NCBI GenBank assembly: GCA_020634215.1
Contig: JACKCD010000044.1
Location: 1 to 50,363, forward strand
DNA length: 50,363 bases
Reading direction: 5' to 3'
Source: Ardenticatenaceae bacterium
GTDB taxonomy: Bacteria > Chloroflexota > Anaerolineae > Promineifilales > Promineifilaceae
Numbering within the stretch: position 1 is the first letter of the stretch; each line of letters starts with the position of its first letter. A program made the translations under genes and the position numbers. The notes beneath the pieces are model-generated. The model made no database searches, was not told where the DNA came from, and saw only the letters and a list, made by a program, of their open reading frames with translations. Shown one piece after another: positions 7,371 through 16,376 of this stretch.

Positions 7371-7782
7371 GGCGTGTGGTATACGCATCCGATCCAACAT
7401 GGTCAAAAGACATCTCAAGTTCAATACCTTTCAAATAAGCAGACTGTCATTCCCGCTTTCGCGGGAATGACACTGGATAAGCAAAGGCGATGGCAAGGAC
7501 TCAAGCGTTATTTGAAAGATATTGGCCTAAAGACCCAATCAAAATGATGTTTGAAGATGGTCAGCGCATAGGCATGATTCGTCCGTCTCGCCGAATGCCA
7601 CCCCAGCCCTCCCACTACTGCCAACTGCGAATTTCGACGAGTCTTCGAGGAGAAACCCTGCTCACCGGGTGATGTCAATGGGATTTCTCAGAGAAAATTT
7701 CGGCGGCCTCAGTGCAGGTTCTCGCAATGACACTTTTATCCGTTTATTGTGCTAACCCGTTAAGACTATGTCTCTACAACGT
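7371..7782. repeat. Gene-free spacer with dispersed repeats
   Basis: This 412-base spacer between convergent genes holds a perfect 12-bp hairpin with TTTC loop (7445-7472, TGTCATTCCCGC arms), a very common dispersed type that can terminate both genes. At about 7630-7735 is a TTCGAGGAGAAA..GGATTTCTC..CAATGACA block related to the nested repeat at 48889-48996. A 60-codon frame at 7490 looks non-coding. Confidence 0.6.
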
Positions 7783-9144
7783 CTACGACAACCCCATAAT
7801 CAGGCGGGCTATGGTGAAATAAATAAATAGCCCCGTAGCGTCCACTAGCGTACTCATGGCCGGACCAGAGACCACGGTGGGGTCAATGTTGAGGGTAAAG
7901 GCCAACAGGGGAAGGAGTGCCCCCAAGCTGTTGGCCCAGACCACAATGGCTAAAATCGAAACTGAAACAGACAGTGCCAGGTCGGCTGAGGTTCCCCAGA
8001 GCAGGGCGCGGCCATAGGCCACGGCGGCCATGCCGGCCGCCAGCAGCAGCCCAATGCGTAACTCATGCCAAAATGCCTGTAGCCCATCCCGCAGCCGCAC
8101 ATCCCCCACCGCCAGTGCCCGAATGATGGTGCTGGTCGTTTGCGACCCGGCGTTGCCGCCCGTGCCAATGAGCAGCGGGATAAAAAACGACAGCGCCACC
8201 ACCGCTTGAATCTCCCTTTCAAAAATTCGCAGCACACTCCCCGTCAAACTTTCGGTGACAAAAAGCAGCAGCAACCAGCCGATGCGTTTGCGTGCCACCT
8301 CCCACACCGAGGTGTCAAGGTAGGGGCGGTCAAGCGGTTGGGCACCACCCAGCCGCTGAATGTCTTCGGTGGCCTCGGCCTCCAATACCTCCACCACATC
8401 ATCAATGGTGATAACACCCACCAAGCCGTTGTTGGCATTGACCACGGGCAGCGCCAGCAAGCTGTAGCGCGACATGAGCTGGGCGCAGGTTTCCTGATCG
8501 GTGCCAACGGTGACGGCTACCACATCGGGCGACATGATTTCGTGCATGAGGGCATTGGGTGGGGCGACAATGAGTTGGCGCAAGCCCACAACGCCGCACA
8601 GATGGCCTTGTGGGTCAATGACAAAGAGGTCAGAGAAGGAGTCGGTTTTGGGCTGCCAGTCGCGGATGGCTTGCAGGGCGGCGGTGGCGGTGGTGCGGCG
8701 GCGCAACGCTAGGTATTCGGAGGTCATCAGGCCACCGGCACTGTCATCGGGGTGGAGCATTAACGGCCGTATTTCCTCCCCATCCTCCAACCCAGCCAAC
8801 ACCGCCGCCGCCTGTTCCGGCTCAAACTCCCCCAGCAGGTCAGCCAGCTCATCCGGCTCCATCTCCTCCACCAGCCGAATCACCGTTTCCGTGGGCAGTG
8901 CCGCCATCAGCTCCGCCGCCCGTTCATCATCCATCTCCTCCAAAATGTCGGCCGATGCTTCTGGCGGCAGTGCAGGCAGCAGCGTCAGTTGACTATCATC
9001 ATCCAGTTCGTCCAGCAGTTCGGCCTGGTCGGGCGGCTGCAAAGTCGCCAACAAAGCCAGTGCATTTTCCATGTCGCCTGCTTCCAAAAAGCGGCGTAAC
9101 GTTGCCAACGTTTCGTCTACCGTGATGGCAAATGAACTGTTCAT
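7783..9144 (-). CDS. mgtE: Magnesium transporter MgtE
   Basis: Channel-type Mg2+ importer of the cytoplasmic membrane. All MgtE parts are present in order: the acidic N-domain of helical repeats (about 1-130, e.g. ELLDELDDDSQLTLLPALPP and ADILEEMDDERAAELMAALP), tandem CBS domains (about 135-255, with the family phrase HPDDSAGGLMTSEYLAL), the plug helix, and five membrane helices (about 285-453) containing IPLLIGTGGNAGSQTTSTIIRA, the ion-pore signature. The 453-residue length is standard. GGGAGAG in the leader serves as ribosome binding site. Transcribed alone. It has no exact AACGGCCGTT, only AACGGCCGTA at 8762. Confidence 0.95.
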   Translation of the reverse strand: MNSSFAITVDETLATLRRFLEAGDMENALALLATLQPPDQAELLDELDDDSQLTLLPALPPEASADILEEMDDERAAELMAALPTETVIRLVEEMEPDELADLLGEFEPEQAAAVLAGLEDGEEIRPLMLHPDDSAGGLMTSEYLALRRRTTATAALQAIRDWQPKTDSFSDLFVIDPQGHLCGVVGLRQLIVAPPNALMHEIMSPDVVAVTVGTDQETCAQLMSRYSLLALPVVNANNGLVGVITIDDVVEVLEAEATEDIQRLGGAQPLDRPYLDTSVWEVARKRIGWLLLLFVTESLTGSVLRIFEREIQAVVALSFFIPLLIGTGGNAGSQTTSTIIRALAVGDVRLRDGLQAFWHELRIGLLLAAGMAAVAYGRALLWGTSADLALSVSVSILAIVVWANSLGALLPLLAFTLNIDPTVVSGPAMSTLVDATGLFIYFTIARLIMGLS

Positions 9145-9282
9145 GGGGTCTCTCCCTGCATGCCAAAATTGCCCGCGCTGGGCGGCGAGCGGCGGGGAAA
9201 GGATAGCCGAAAAAAATAGCTGGGGAATCGGTCAAAGGGTAGAGGAGGAAGTGCGTCAATTGATGTAGGTGGGATAAAATCG

Positions 9283-9365
9283 GTGTTCAGTAATCGGTAA
9301 TCGGTAAGCAGTTATCGGTAATCAGTTGTTCTTGACTGGTTACTGGTTACTGGTTACTGATTACT
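9283..9365. repeat. CAGTAATCGGTAATCGG-type repeat (family B)
   Basis: Iterated units CAGTAAT, CGGTAAT, CAGTTAT and TGGTTAC fill the spacer between the divergent mgtE and kinase-aminotransferase genes. It is the reverse complement of the family at 1196-1262 and matches 41951-42030. Confidence 0.75.
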
Positions 9366-9382
9366 GCCAAAGAGGGTATGTG

Positions 9383-11782
9383 ATGCAAGAAGAGAACGTC
9401 AAATTTCTAGATCGGAACCAGCCGCAGTTTACAGCGGCAGCGGCGGCTGAGATGGCCGAAGCGATTTTTGGGCTGCGCGGCGAATTGCAGCCGCTGCCTA
9501 GCGAACGGGATCAGAATTTTCGGCTGCGGACGGCAACGGGGGCGGGATATGTGCTGAAAATTGCCAATGTGGATGAAGACCCTGGGGTGGTGGCGTTTCA
9601 GACGGCGGCATTGCGCCATATGGCGCAGGAAGCCCCGACGCTGCCATTGCCCCGCGTGGTGCCTACCTCGGTCGGGGGATCGTGGCAAATGGTGGCGGGG
9701 GCAGACGGCGATGAGCATTTGCTGCGGGTGGTGAGCTATTTGCCAGGGATGCTAATGCGGGAAACGGAGCAAACGCCCGCGATGTGGCGCAATTTGGGGC
9801 GGTTTATGGCACAAACGGATGTGGCGTTGCGCGGTTTTTTCCACCCGCACGGGCGGCATGAACTGCTGTGGGATGTGACCCAATCGGCGCGGCTGCGGCC
9901 GCATGTGGTGCATATTGCTGACCCGACGGTGCGGGAGCAAGTGGATGGGATTTTGGCGCGGATGGAAACGGCCGTTTTGCCCCAACTGCGCCGCCTGCGT
10001 CATCAAGTCATCCACAACGATGCCCACGAATCCAACGTGCTGGTTGACCCCGCCAACCCCGACCAAATCGCCGGGCTGCTCGACTTTGGCGACATGATTT
10101 ACGCGCCGCTGATTCAGGAGGTTGCCATTGCCGCCAACGTGCGCGGAATGCCGCTGGCGCAGTCGCTAGACAAAATTGCCACGATTGCCGCCGGATATGA
10201 CAGTGTACTGTCGCTGGAGGCGGAGGAAATAGATTTGATCTATGACCTGGTGCTGGCGCGGCTGGCGATTACGGCGACGATTATTGCTTGGCGGCGGGCG
10301 GAAACGCCGGATCGCCCACCCTATTTGCTGGATCTGGAGCATGGGTGCTGGCGAAGCATAACAGATTTGCTGAGGGTGGGAAAAACGGCCGTTTGTGACC
10401 ACATCCGGCGGGCGTGTCGGTTTCCGGTATATAGCGTGACAAAGCAGACGGAGGACGAAGGACGGAAGACGGAAGAACAGGAAGGTCGTCCTCCGTCCTC
10501 CGTCCTCGGTCATTCTGTTGAGGACTTGTTGGCGCGGCGGCGGGCGGTGCTGGGGCAGCATTTAGCCCATTTTTACCGCAACCCAGTGCATTTGGAGCGG
10601 GGGCGGGGGGCGTGGTTGTATGAGCCGGACGGCACGGCGTATTTGGATGCCTACAACAACGTGCCGACGGTGGGGCATTGTCACCCCCATGTGGTGAAGG
10701 CGATTGCGCGACAAACGGCCGTTCTCAACACCAACACCCGCTACATCTACCGCAACATCCTCGACTACGCCGAGCGGCTAGTCAGCACCTTGCCCGACCA
10801 CATTACCGTCTGCGCCTTTGTCAATTCCGGCAGTGAGGCCAACGACATTGCCTGGCGCATTGCCCGCCACATCAGCGGCAACGACGGGGCGATCATCGTC
10901 GAAAATGCGTATCACGGCATCACCGAGGCGATTAAGGCGCTATCGCCGCGTGGCGTGCCGTTGGAACCCCACGTGCGGACGCTGTTGACTCCCAATCCGT
11001 ACCGGGGGCGGTATCGCACCGGCGAGCCGGATTTGGCGGAAAAATATGCGGCCGATGCGGATCGAGCGATTGCCGATTTGGCGGCGGCGGGGCTGAAACC
11101 GGCGGCGTTTATGATTGATTCGGCCTTTGTGAGCAATGGGTCGCCCGATGTGCCGGAGGGGTATTTAACGGCCGTTGCGGCCAAAGTGCGGGCGGCCGGC
11201 GGGCTGATTATTGCCGATGAGGTGCAGGCCGGTTTCGGCCGTTCCGGCTCCCATTTGTGGGGCCATGCCGCCCATGACCTCACCCCTGACATTGTGACGA
11301 TGGGCAAGCCGGTGGGCAATGGCTTCCCGCTGGGGGTGGTTGCCACCACGCCAGAGATTTTGAATAGCTTTGTGGGCAAGGTGGGGCTGTTTAGCACCTT
11401 TGGTGGCAACCCGGTGGCGTGTGCGGCGGGGATGGCGGTGCTGGATGTGATTGAGGATGAGCAGTTGATTGCCAATGCGGGGGAAACGGGCAGCTATCTT
11501 CGCGCCGGGATTCGCGGGCTGATGGATCGCTACCCGATCATCGGCAATGTGTCGGGGCGGGGGCTGCTGGCGGGGGTGGATTTGGTGCGCGACCGGGTGA
11601 CGCTGGAGCCAGCGGTGCCGGAGACGGTGGAGCTAATCAACCGAATGCGCGAGGCGCGGGTGCTGATTGGCAAAGGGGGCGACCACGGCAATGTGCTAAA
11701 AATCCGCCCGCCGCTCGCCTTCCGCCGTGAACACGCGGATATTTTGCTGGAAGCGTTGGCGGGGGCGTTGGTGGGGTTGTAG
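9383..11782 (+). CDS. Fusion of APH-type kinase and class III PLP aminotransferase/phospholyase
   Basis: Residues 1-340 form an aminoglycoside-phosphotransferase-fold kinase: Brenner motif HNDAHESNVL (H211, D213, N218) and metal-binding GLLDFGDM (D234). Residues about 375-799 form a class III aminotransferase with GSEANDIAWRIAR, IIADEVQAGFGRSG and the PLP lysine in TMGKPVGNGFPLG (about K641). The bacterial kinase-aminotransferase fusions are related to ethanolamine-phosphate/hydroxylysine-phosphate phospholyases, so phosphorylation of an amino alcohol followed by elimination is a reasonable inference. Larger bacterial versions carry an M23 peptidase between the two; here only a 25-residue hydrophilic linker (KQTEDEGRKTEEQEGRPPSS) encoded by a GGAGGAC/GTCCTCC inverted repeat (10447-10512) remains. 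AGAGGGT precedes ATG 9383. Palindromes at 9967, 10384, 10714 and 11167 encode TAV. Confidence 0.85.
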   Translation: MQEENVKFLDRNQPQFTAAAAAEMAEAIFGLRGELQPLPSERDQNFRLRTATGAGYVLKIANVDEDPGVVAFQTAALRHMAQEAPTLPLPRVVPTSVGGSWQMVAGADGDEHLLRVVSYLPGMLMRETEQTPAMWRNLGRFMAQTDVALRGFFHPHGRHELLWDVTQSARLRPHVVHIADPTVREQVDGILARMETAVLPQLRRLRHQVIHNDAHESNVLVDPANPDQIAGLLDFGDMIYAPLIQEVAIAANVRGMPLAQSLDKIATIAAGYDSVLSLEAEEIDLIYDLVLARLAITATIIAWRRAETPDRPPYLLDLEHGCWRSITDLLRVGKTAVCDHIRRACRFPVYSVTKQTEDEGRKTEEQEGRPPSSVLGHSVEDLLARRRAVLGQHLAHFYRNPVHLERGRGAWLYEPDGTAYLDAYNNVPTVGHCHPHVVKAIARQTAVLNTNTRYIYRNILDYAERLVSTLPDHITVCAFVNSGSEANDIAWRIARHISGNDGAIIVENAYHGITEAIKALSPRGVPLEPHVRTLLTPNPYRGRYRTGEPDLAEKYAADADRAIADLAAAGLKPAAFMIDSAFVSNGSPDVPEGYLTAVAAKVRAAGGLIIADEVQAGFGRSGSHLWGHAAHDLTPDIVTMGKPVGNGFPLGVVATTPEILNSFVGKVGLFSTFGGNPVACAAGMAVLDVIEDEQLIANAGETGSYLRAGIRGLMDRYPIIGNVSGRGLLAGVDLVRDRVTLEPAVPETVELINRMREARVLIGKGGDHGNVLKIRPPLAFRREHADILLEALAGALVGL

Positions 11783-11788
11783 GATAGA

Positions 11789-11834
11789 GATTGAGAGACT
11801 GGGAGATTTAGGAGACTTTCCCAGTCTCTCAATC
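11789..11834. terminator. Bidirectional hairpin between convergent genes
   Basis: Perfect 16-base arms GATTGAGAGACTGGGA (11789-11804) and its complement (11819-11834) enclose a 14-base loop, between the stop codons of two convergent genes. A T-rich stretch (TCTCTTTTTA) follows on the + strand. The arms belong to the AATCTCC/GGAGATT spacer repeat family. Confidence 0.7.
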
Positions 11835-11836
11835 GC

Positions 11837-14800
11837 TCAATCTCTTTTTATCGGTTCAAAGATGAAGAGGCCGTATTGCCAGGTTCCGGGCAGGTTTCCC
11901 TGGGCGACGAGGTAACGGCCGTTTGGCGAAAACATCACGGGATAGACCCAATACGGTTCCGTTCCCCATTCTCCCAACGGCGTTGAATTGGGGAACGTTT
12001 GCCAGACAATCTTTGTATTCCTTTGGCTAAAAGCGACTTCAGTTTCCTCTGGGTTCCAAAGCAGGGAGCTTGCCGTTGAGGCAATGAGTTGCCATCCTCC
12101 GCCGACATCGGCTACATGCCGTCCCCAAATATGATTGCCGCCACTGCGACTCTCATACAGAAATAGCCATTCCTTATTTTGGGAGAAACCCCATGATGCG
12201 CGAAAGGGCAAGGTTTCTGCCATGCCAGAGGCGGCATGGTAGAGGGTAATAGGTGGGATTTCAGCTTCGATGCCAACGCCATAAAGGATGAGGACAAACT
12301 GATCTGCTTCTTTGCCGGGTATGCCTTGCGCTTCGTAGATATAGGTATTGGTATCTGGTTGGGTAAGTGACAAGCCAGGTAGTCCGGTCAGGACGGGAAT
12401 GACCCCTTTGTCAACATCAATGAGCAAGGGGCCTTGGGTTAGGTCGGTGAAGGTGAGGAATTGGGTGGGGCTGACCCATATGCCGCCTAGCCCTAGATCG
12501 CCCAGACCGCCGGGATGGTGCCAGGTGACGGTGTTAACGGCCGTTTCGGTCTGAGCATCGCTGATGATGGTGGTGACGGTGAGGGTGTTGTCGTCGTTAG
12601 TGGTGGAGGTGGTGGCGGCGCGGTAACGGCCGTCTATGGATAAGCTCGGATCAGCAGCACTCGCAGGCTGGGGCGGTACAAAATCGGGCAAAGGGGTAAA
12701 AGGTTCGCAGGGTCGGCCGCTAAATGTTCCATTGGGGAGGGAAGCGACAACCTGATTGTCTGCCTGCCAATAGACAGCCCCTTCAGCATCGGTTGCCGTG
12801 TGTAATTCCTTGGCCTCGCACTGTTCGCCGCTAATCACGTTAGCGAATCGAAGCGTGCCGCCGGGCATGGTCTGGGGTTGCCATGCATCTACATCAGCCC
12901 GGGTAGAGGCCCAATAGGCCAGCCACTGGCTGTCGGCTGACCATCCAGCAACGGTGAAATAGGCAGCTTCAGCAATTGGCTCGATGGCAGCCAGATCGTT
13001 ATTGGCGGCGTTAGAGGCAATGGTAGCGGCCAGATTTTGGGCGAAGTAGTTGATCTGGTCTTCTTGATCGGGGCTGATGGAGCCGTCGCCGTGACTGTTG
13101 AGGGTGAAAACGGCCGTTTTGGTCACTGCCAGTTCGTCTACCCAACGATACAGTTGCGCCAAATAATCGGGCGGTATCATCATCCAGCCCACTTCGGCTG
13201 CCCCGTCGTCGCAGGGGAACAACTGCACTATACCAGACAGGGTTAGCATGAGCCGTTGACAAGGGTTGGTGGTACTTTGCCATGTTAGCACCTGATCCCA
13301 GGCGGGAGCTACGTCGGTTTTTACCGTGAGATAGGTTGTCCAGCCCCAGTAGGCCAACATTTTCTCTTGTGCGGGGGAAGGAACGACTGAGACACCGCCG
13401 ATGCCGCTATTAAACCGCACTTGCCCGGCTGTGGAGGTGGCCGCAACAGGGCTGAAAGTTTTTCTGAAAATATTTATCTGTTGCTGTTGGCGGGCAGGTA
13501 GGGGAAAAACGGCCGTTTCTCCTCCGCACATCCCCGCTTCCACCCACTGCGTCCCGATTTTGGCCTGCTCACAACGGCCGTTTTCTTCCCGCTGCCAGGT
13601 GAGAACGGGGGAAACGATGGGGGAAACGGCCGTTATCGTGCGAAAACCTTCCACCATCATCGTAAAATTGGTGAGCAGCGGCTGGGAGGCGGCAAAGCTG
13701 ATGGGGTAGGTGAGGGTGAATTCGTAGGAACGGCCGTTGGTCACAATCATCACCGACTTGCTTTCCAAACCCGGCTCCATTTCCCATTCCACCACAAAGC
13801 CGTCAAGCAGTTGGCTGTCCGGCCACTCGGTGCTGTTATCGTCCTGCATAAACGATCCCGCCCCTAAAGATCCCTTTGCCAGCGGCGATTCCGATCCCGG
13901 CACGTATTGATCTGGGGTTAGTTCGCCGTTGTGGACGCGCAGGGTGATAGGATAGTCAGGATAGGTTTCAGAGGTGAAGCGTACTCCACCCAACAACCCT
14001 TCTTCTTCTAGCACTTCCGCTTGCCAATGGGGTGGATAGCTGAGGCGGAGGCCGAGCATGGGGTTGCCATAAACAGGCCAAGCGTCAAAATCGGCTGGTT
14101 TGCGCGGCCAGCCGCCCGGTTCGGGTGCAATGGCTTCATAAACGGCAACGACTTCTTCGACGACGAAGATGCGTTCGGGGTTGGCGCAGTTGGCAAAGTT
14201 GGGGTCGTTGAGGTGGCCGCGTAAACGGCCGTAAAACGGCAGTTCTGGCGTATTAAAGGTGTCGTTGCGCGGGTCAACCGCCACCAGCCACGGCTCCGTC
14301 GGCAGCGGGTCGTTGCTCGACATGTCGTTGAGCAGATAGAGCCAGGGGCGCAGCGGTTGGTCGGCCAAAATTTGGTTGCTGGAAAAACCGGGGCAGGTTG
14401 GCCCAGGCTGCACCTCTATCGGTGTGGGGATGAAGTCGGCGGTCGTGCCACTGTAGTAGGCATCTATGGTGACGGAGGTGGTGGGGTGGGCTTGCAGCAG
14501 GTCGGCAATGGGAACAGGGGGCAGCGGGGGCTGGCCGGGCTGATAGCGGCCAATATCTACCCACACTTCCCCATCAACGACTTCGATAGCGAAGCGATCC
14601 AGGCTGCGTTCGGCAGGGCCGTCGAGCCAACTGCCGGTGCGCGAATAGAGTTGGCCGTGACAAGGGTTGGCAAACTGCTGTTTGTCGGCTACCCATGTCA
14701 CCTGACAACCTCGGTATGGGTCGCGGGCATAGAAAGCCAGCAGGCCGCTATCAGCATTGTTGACGAGCCAGATGGGGACGGGCGAAACGGGCGCGTCTGT

Positions 14801-15046
14801 TATTTCAACATTGATGCTGCGGGATGCGTCAAACTCATCCGGTGCATCGGGGTCAATGAAGGTGGTGGGTAGGGAGATGGCGGTGACGGAGCCGGGAGGG
14901 AAATCGGTAACGAGGCCGACTTTGATGAGGGAGGGGGTGGGGGCAGAACGGCCGTTTATCCCCATCCACGCCAAACCCGCCAGCAGCCCCAGCAGCAACA
15001 CCCCGCCGCCAAACAAAAACAATCGAAACCGCGCTTGTGACGACAT
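11837..15046 (-). CDS. Large membrane-anchored surface protein with degenerate Rieske-like domain and propeller-like C-terminus
   Basis: An N-terminal helix (about 8-30) anchors a 1069-residue extracytoplasmic protein. Residues about 43-168 read like a Rieske domain (YRGCQVTWVADKQQFANPCH ... GPAERSLDRFAIEVVDGEVW), but the cluster ligands are replaced: the C-x-H position is D109-x-Y111 and the first Cys of C-P-C-H is N127. The two disulfide cysteines (C114, C129) and H130 remain, so the fold is probably kept without an iron-sulfur cluster. Residues about 325-470 contain a PsbP-like LGLRLSYPPHWQ domain. The last 400 residues hold repeated strands such as SADSQWLAYWASTRAD and SPNGRYLVAQGN, typical of beta-propeller (PD40/TolB-like) blades. 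Overall function unknown. Eight palindromes fall in it. Confidence 0.7.
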   Translation of the reverse strand: MSSQARFRLFLFGGGVLLLGLLAGLAWMGINGRSAPTPSLIKVGLVTDFPPGSVTAISLPTTFIDPDAPDEFDASRSINVEITDAPVSPVPIWLVNNADSGLLAFYARDPYRGCQVTWVADKQQFANPCHGQLYSRTGSWLDGPAERSLDRFAIEVVDGEVWVDIGRYQPGQPPLPPVPIADLLQAHPTTSVTIDAYYSGTTADFIPTPIEVQPGPTCPGFSSNQILADQPLRPWLYLLNDMSSNDPLPTEPWLVAVDPRNDTFNTPELPFYGRLRGHLNDPNFANCANPERIFVVEEVVAVYEAIAPEPGGWPRKPADFDAWPVYGNPMLGLRLSYPPHWQAEVLEEEGLLGGVRFTSETYPDYPITLRVHNGELTPDQYVPGSESPLAKGSLGAGSFMQDDNSTEWPDSQLLDGFVVEWEMEPGLESKSVMIVTNGRSYEFTLTYPISFAASQPLLTNFTMMVEGFRTITAVSPIVSPVLTWQREENGRCEQAKIGTQWVEAGMCGGETAVFPLPARQQQQINIFRKTFSPVAATSTAGQVRFNSGIGGVSVVPSPAQEKMLAYWGWTTYLTVKTDVAPAWDQVLTWQSTTNPCQRLMLTLSGIVQLFPCDDGAAEVGWMMIPPDYLAQLYRWVDELAVTKTAVFTLNSHGDGSISPDQEDQINYFAQNLAATIASNAANNDLAAIEPIAEAAYFTVAGWSADSQWLAYWASTRADVDAWQPQTMPGGTLRFANVISGEQCEAKELHTATDAEGAVYWQADNQVVASLPNGTFSGRPCEPFTPLPDFVPPQPASAADPSLSIDGRYRAATTSTTNDDNTLTVTTIISDAQTETAVNTVTWHHPGGLGDLGLGGIWVSPTQFLTFTDLTQGPLLIDVDKGVIPVLTGLPGLSLTQPDTNTYIYEAQGIPGKEADQFVLILYGVGIEAEIPPITLYHAASGMAETLPFRASWGFSQNKEWLFLYESRSGGNHIWGRHVADVGGGWQLIASTASSLLWNPEETEVAFSQRNTKIVWQTFPNSTPLGEWGTEPYWVYPVMFSPNGRYLVAQGNLPGTWQYGLFIFEPIKRD

Positions 15047-15122
15047 AGTGGAACCTCTTCCAAAAAGATTGTCGCTATTGTACGTCGCTGCGCTGGTTGT
15101 TGCTTGACGCTGGGTATGTGAA

Positions 15123-15155
15123 AGACCTTTGAGGTCTTTGAGACCTCAAAGGTCT
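15123..15155. terminator. Perfect 15-bp hairpin of the AGACCTTTGAGGTCT type
   Basis: Arms 15123-15137 and 15141-15155 are exact complements with a TTG spacer, and each arm is itself a small dyad. It sits directly downstream of the FG-GAP reading frame (minus strand) and before the next gene's leader, a terminator position. This short repeat is widely dispersed in bacterial genomes. Confidence 0.6.
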
Positions 15156-15164
15156 GGATGGCCC

Positions 15165-16376
15165 TTATGGCTTGGTGACGATGGGCAGGGCGGTGTGGAA
15201 CGGGCCAACACCCCAACGGCCGATTTTGTCAAACCCCTGATTGTTGCCGTGGTCGTCCTGCACCATTTGCTCGATGTCGTAAGTGTGGTTGGAAACGGCC
15301 GTTTTAAACACCACCCGCAGCGTCAACGTCAGTTCCCGACCTTCCGGGTCGCTGCCCGGCGTTGCGCCTGCGCCAAACGTTCCTGTTGCGGGGTCGAGCA
15401 GGCTAAACTCGTTGCTTTCCTCGTCATATTTTAGCCACAGCACCACCCCGTTCTCCCCGCGCCAGCGCAGGTGCATCGCCGTCAGGTCGCGCCAGCGGGC
15501 TGGGTGCGTCCAGGTGAGGGTGAAGGTGGCGGGGGTTTCGGCGGGGGCGGTGCCAACGGTGGGGGTTAGCACCGTTACGCCCACAGGGATGCCAAAGCGG
15601 ATGCTGACCAGCCCGGTGTTGCTAAAGCCAGCAATGTCCTCTTCTGGCGTGCCGATGATCAGGTCGTCCTGATTATCAAGGTCAACATCGCCAATGGTGA
15701 GGGTGTTGGCACTGGGCAGCAGGTAGCTGCCGCCAAAATGGTCGTTGGCACTGTTGCTGCTGCCGAGGTCGGCCAGGGTGAAGGTTTGGGGGGTGGCGGC
15801 GAGGAAGTTGTCGCTGATGAGTGAGCCTTCGTAAACGGCCGTTAACCCCGTATCGCTAAATTTGCCAATGTTTTGCCGAGGAATGCCCACCACGAGGTCG
15901 TGTATATCAAAAATGTCGTCGTTGAAGTTGGCAATGGCAAGCACTTCGCCAAATTGGGCATCGGCTTGCAGCCCGGTGTGGGGGGAGGGCAAGGAACGGC
16001 CGTCTCGCGCCACGGCCGACCCCGTGACCAGCCCGCTGCTGCTGCCCAACATCATTTGCACCACCCCGGCGTTGCTGACCCCGGCAATGTCTTCGCCAAT
16101 GGTGCCAACGGCCAGGTCATCGGTAAAGTCGCCGTTGATGTCGCCAGCGGCTAGGCTGTAGCCAAACTGGTCGTTGGTTTCTGTGCCGCCCACGTCGGCG
16201 ATAATTGGCAGGTTGCCCTGGTCAATGGTTTTGCTGGCGGAGCTGGCAACGCCGCTGCTGGTTCCGTCCGCTGCCGGTTGCTGCCGTTGGACGACATCAC
16301 CCAAAGCTGCTGCGGAGAGGCAAGAATGGCCGTTGAACTGCGGAAAAACGCCACCTTGCTGCCATCGGGCGACCAC
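15165..16376 (-). CDS. FG-GAP (integrin-alpha-like) repeat protein, probably the 3' part of a frameshifted gene
   Basis: FG-GAP repeats are clear: NDQFGYSLAAGDINGDFTDD, DAQFGEVLAIANFNDD and NDHFGGSYLLPSA, each followed by DLxVG-type strands. This calcium-binding propeller occurs in secreted proteins. The C-terminal 130 residues are a beta-sandwich-like segment (TFTLTWTHPARWRDLTAMHL). There is no signal peptide, and the first 45 residues (MVARWQQGGVFPQFNG...) look like out-of-frame translation. The preceding PD40 gene overlaps it by 226 bases in another frame and its sense quality ends near 16285, just where this frame becomes sensible. A single missing base near 16255-16295 would join the two into one ~675-residue secreted protein. 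Confidence 0.6.
   Translation of the reverse strand: MVARWQQGGVFPQFNGHSCLSAAALGDVVQRQQPAADGTSSGVASSASKTIDQGNLPIIADVGGTETNDQFGYSLAAGDINGDFTDDLAVGTIGEDIAGVSNAGVVQMMLGSSSGLVTGSAVARDGRSLPSPHTGLQADAQFGEVLAIANFNDDIFDIHDLVVGIPRQNIGKFSDTGLTAVYEGSLISDNFLAATPQTFTLADLGSSNSANDHFGGSYLLPSANTLTIGDVDLDNQDDLIIGTPEEDIAGFSNTGLVSIRFGIPVGVTVLTPTVGTAPAETPATFTLTWTHPARWRDLTAMHLRWRGENGVVLWLKYDEESNEFSLLDPATGTFGAGATPGSDPEGRELTLTLRVVFKTAVSNHTYDIEQMVQDDHGNNQGFDKIGRWGVGPFHTALPIVTKP

Noticed and set aside
7490..7672. 60-codon ORF between the CPBP and mgtE genes
   Set aside because: It runs through dispersed repeat sequence, with no start signal and no recognisable protein pattern.
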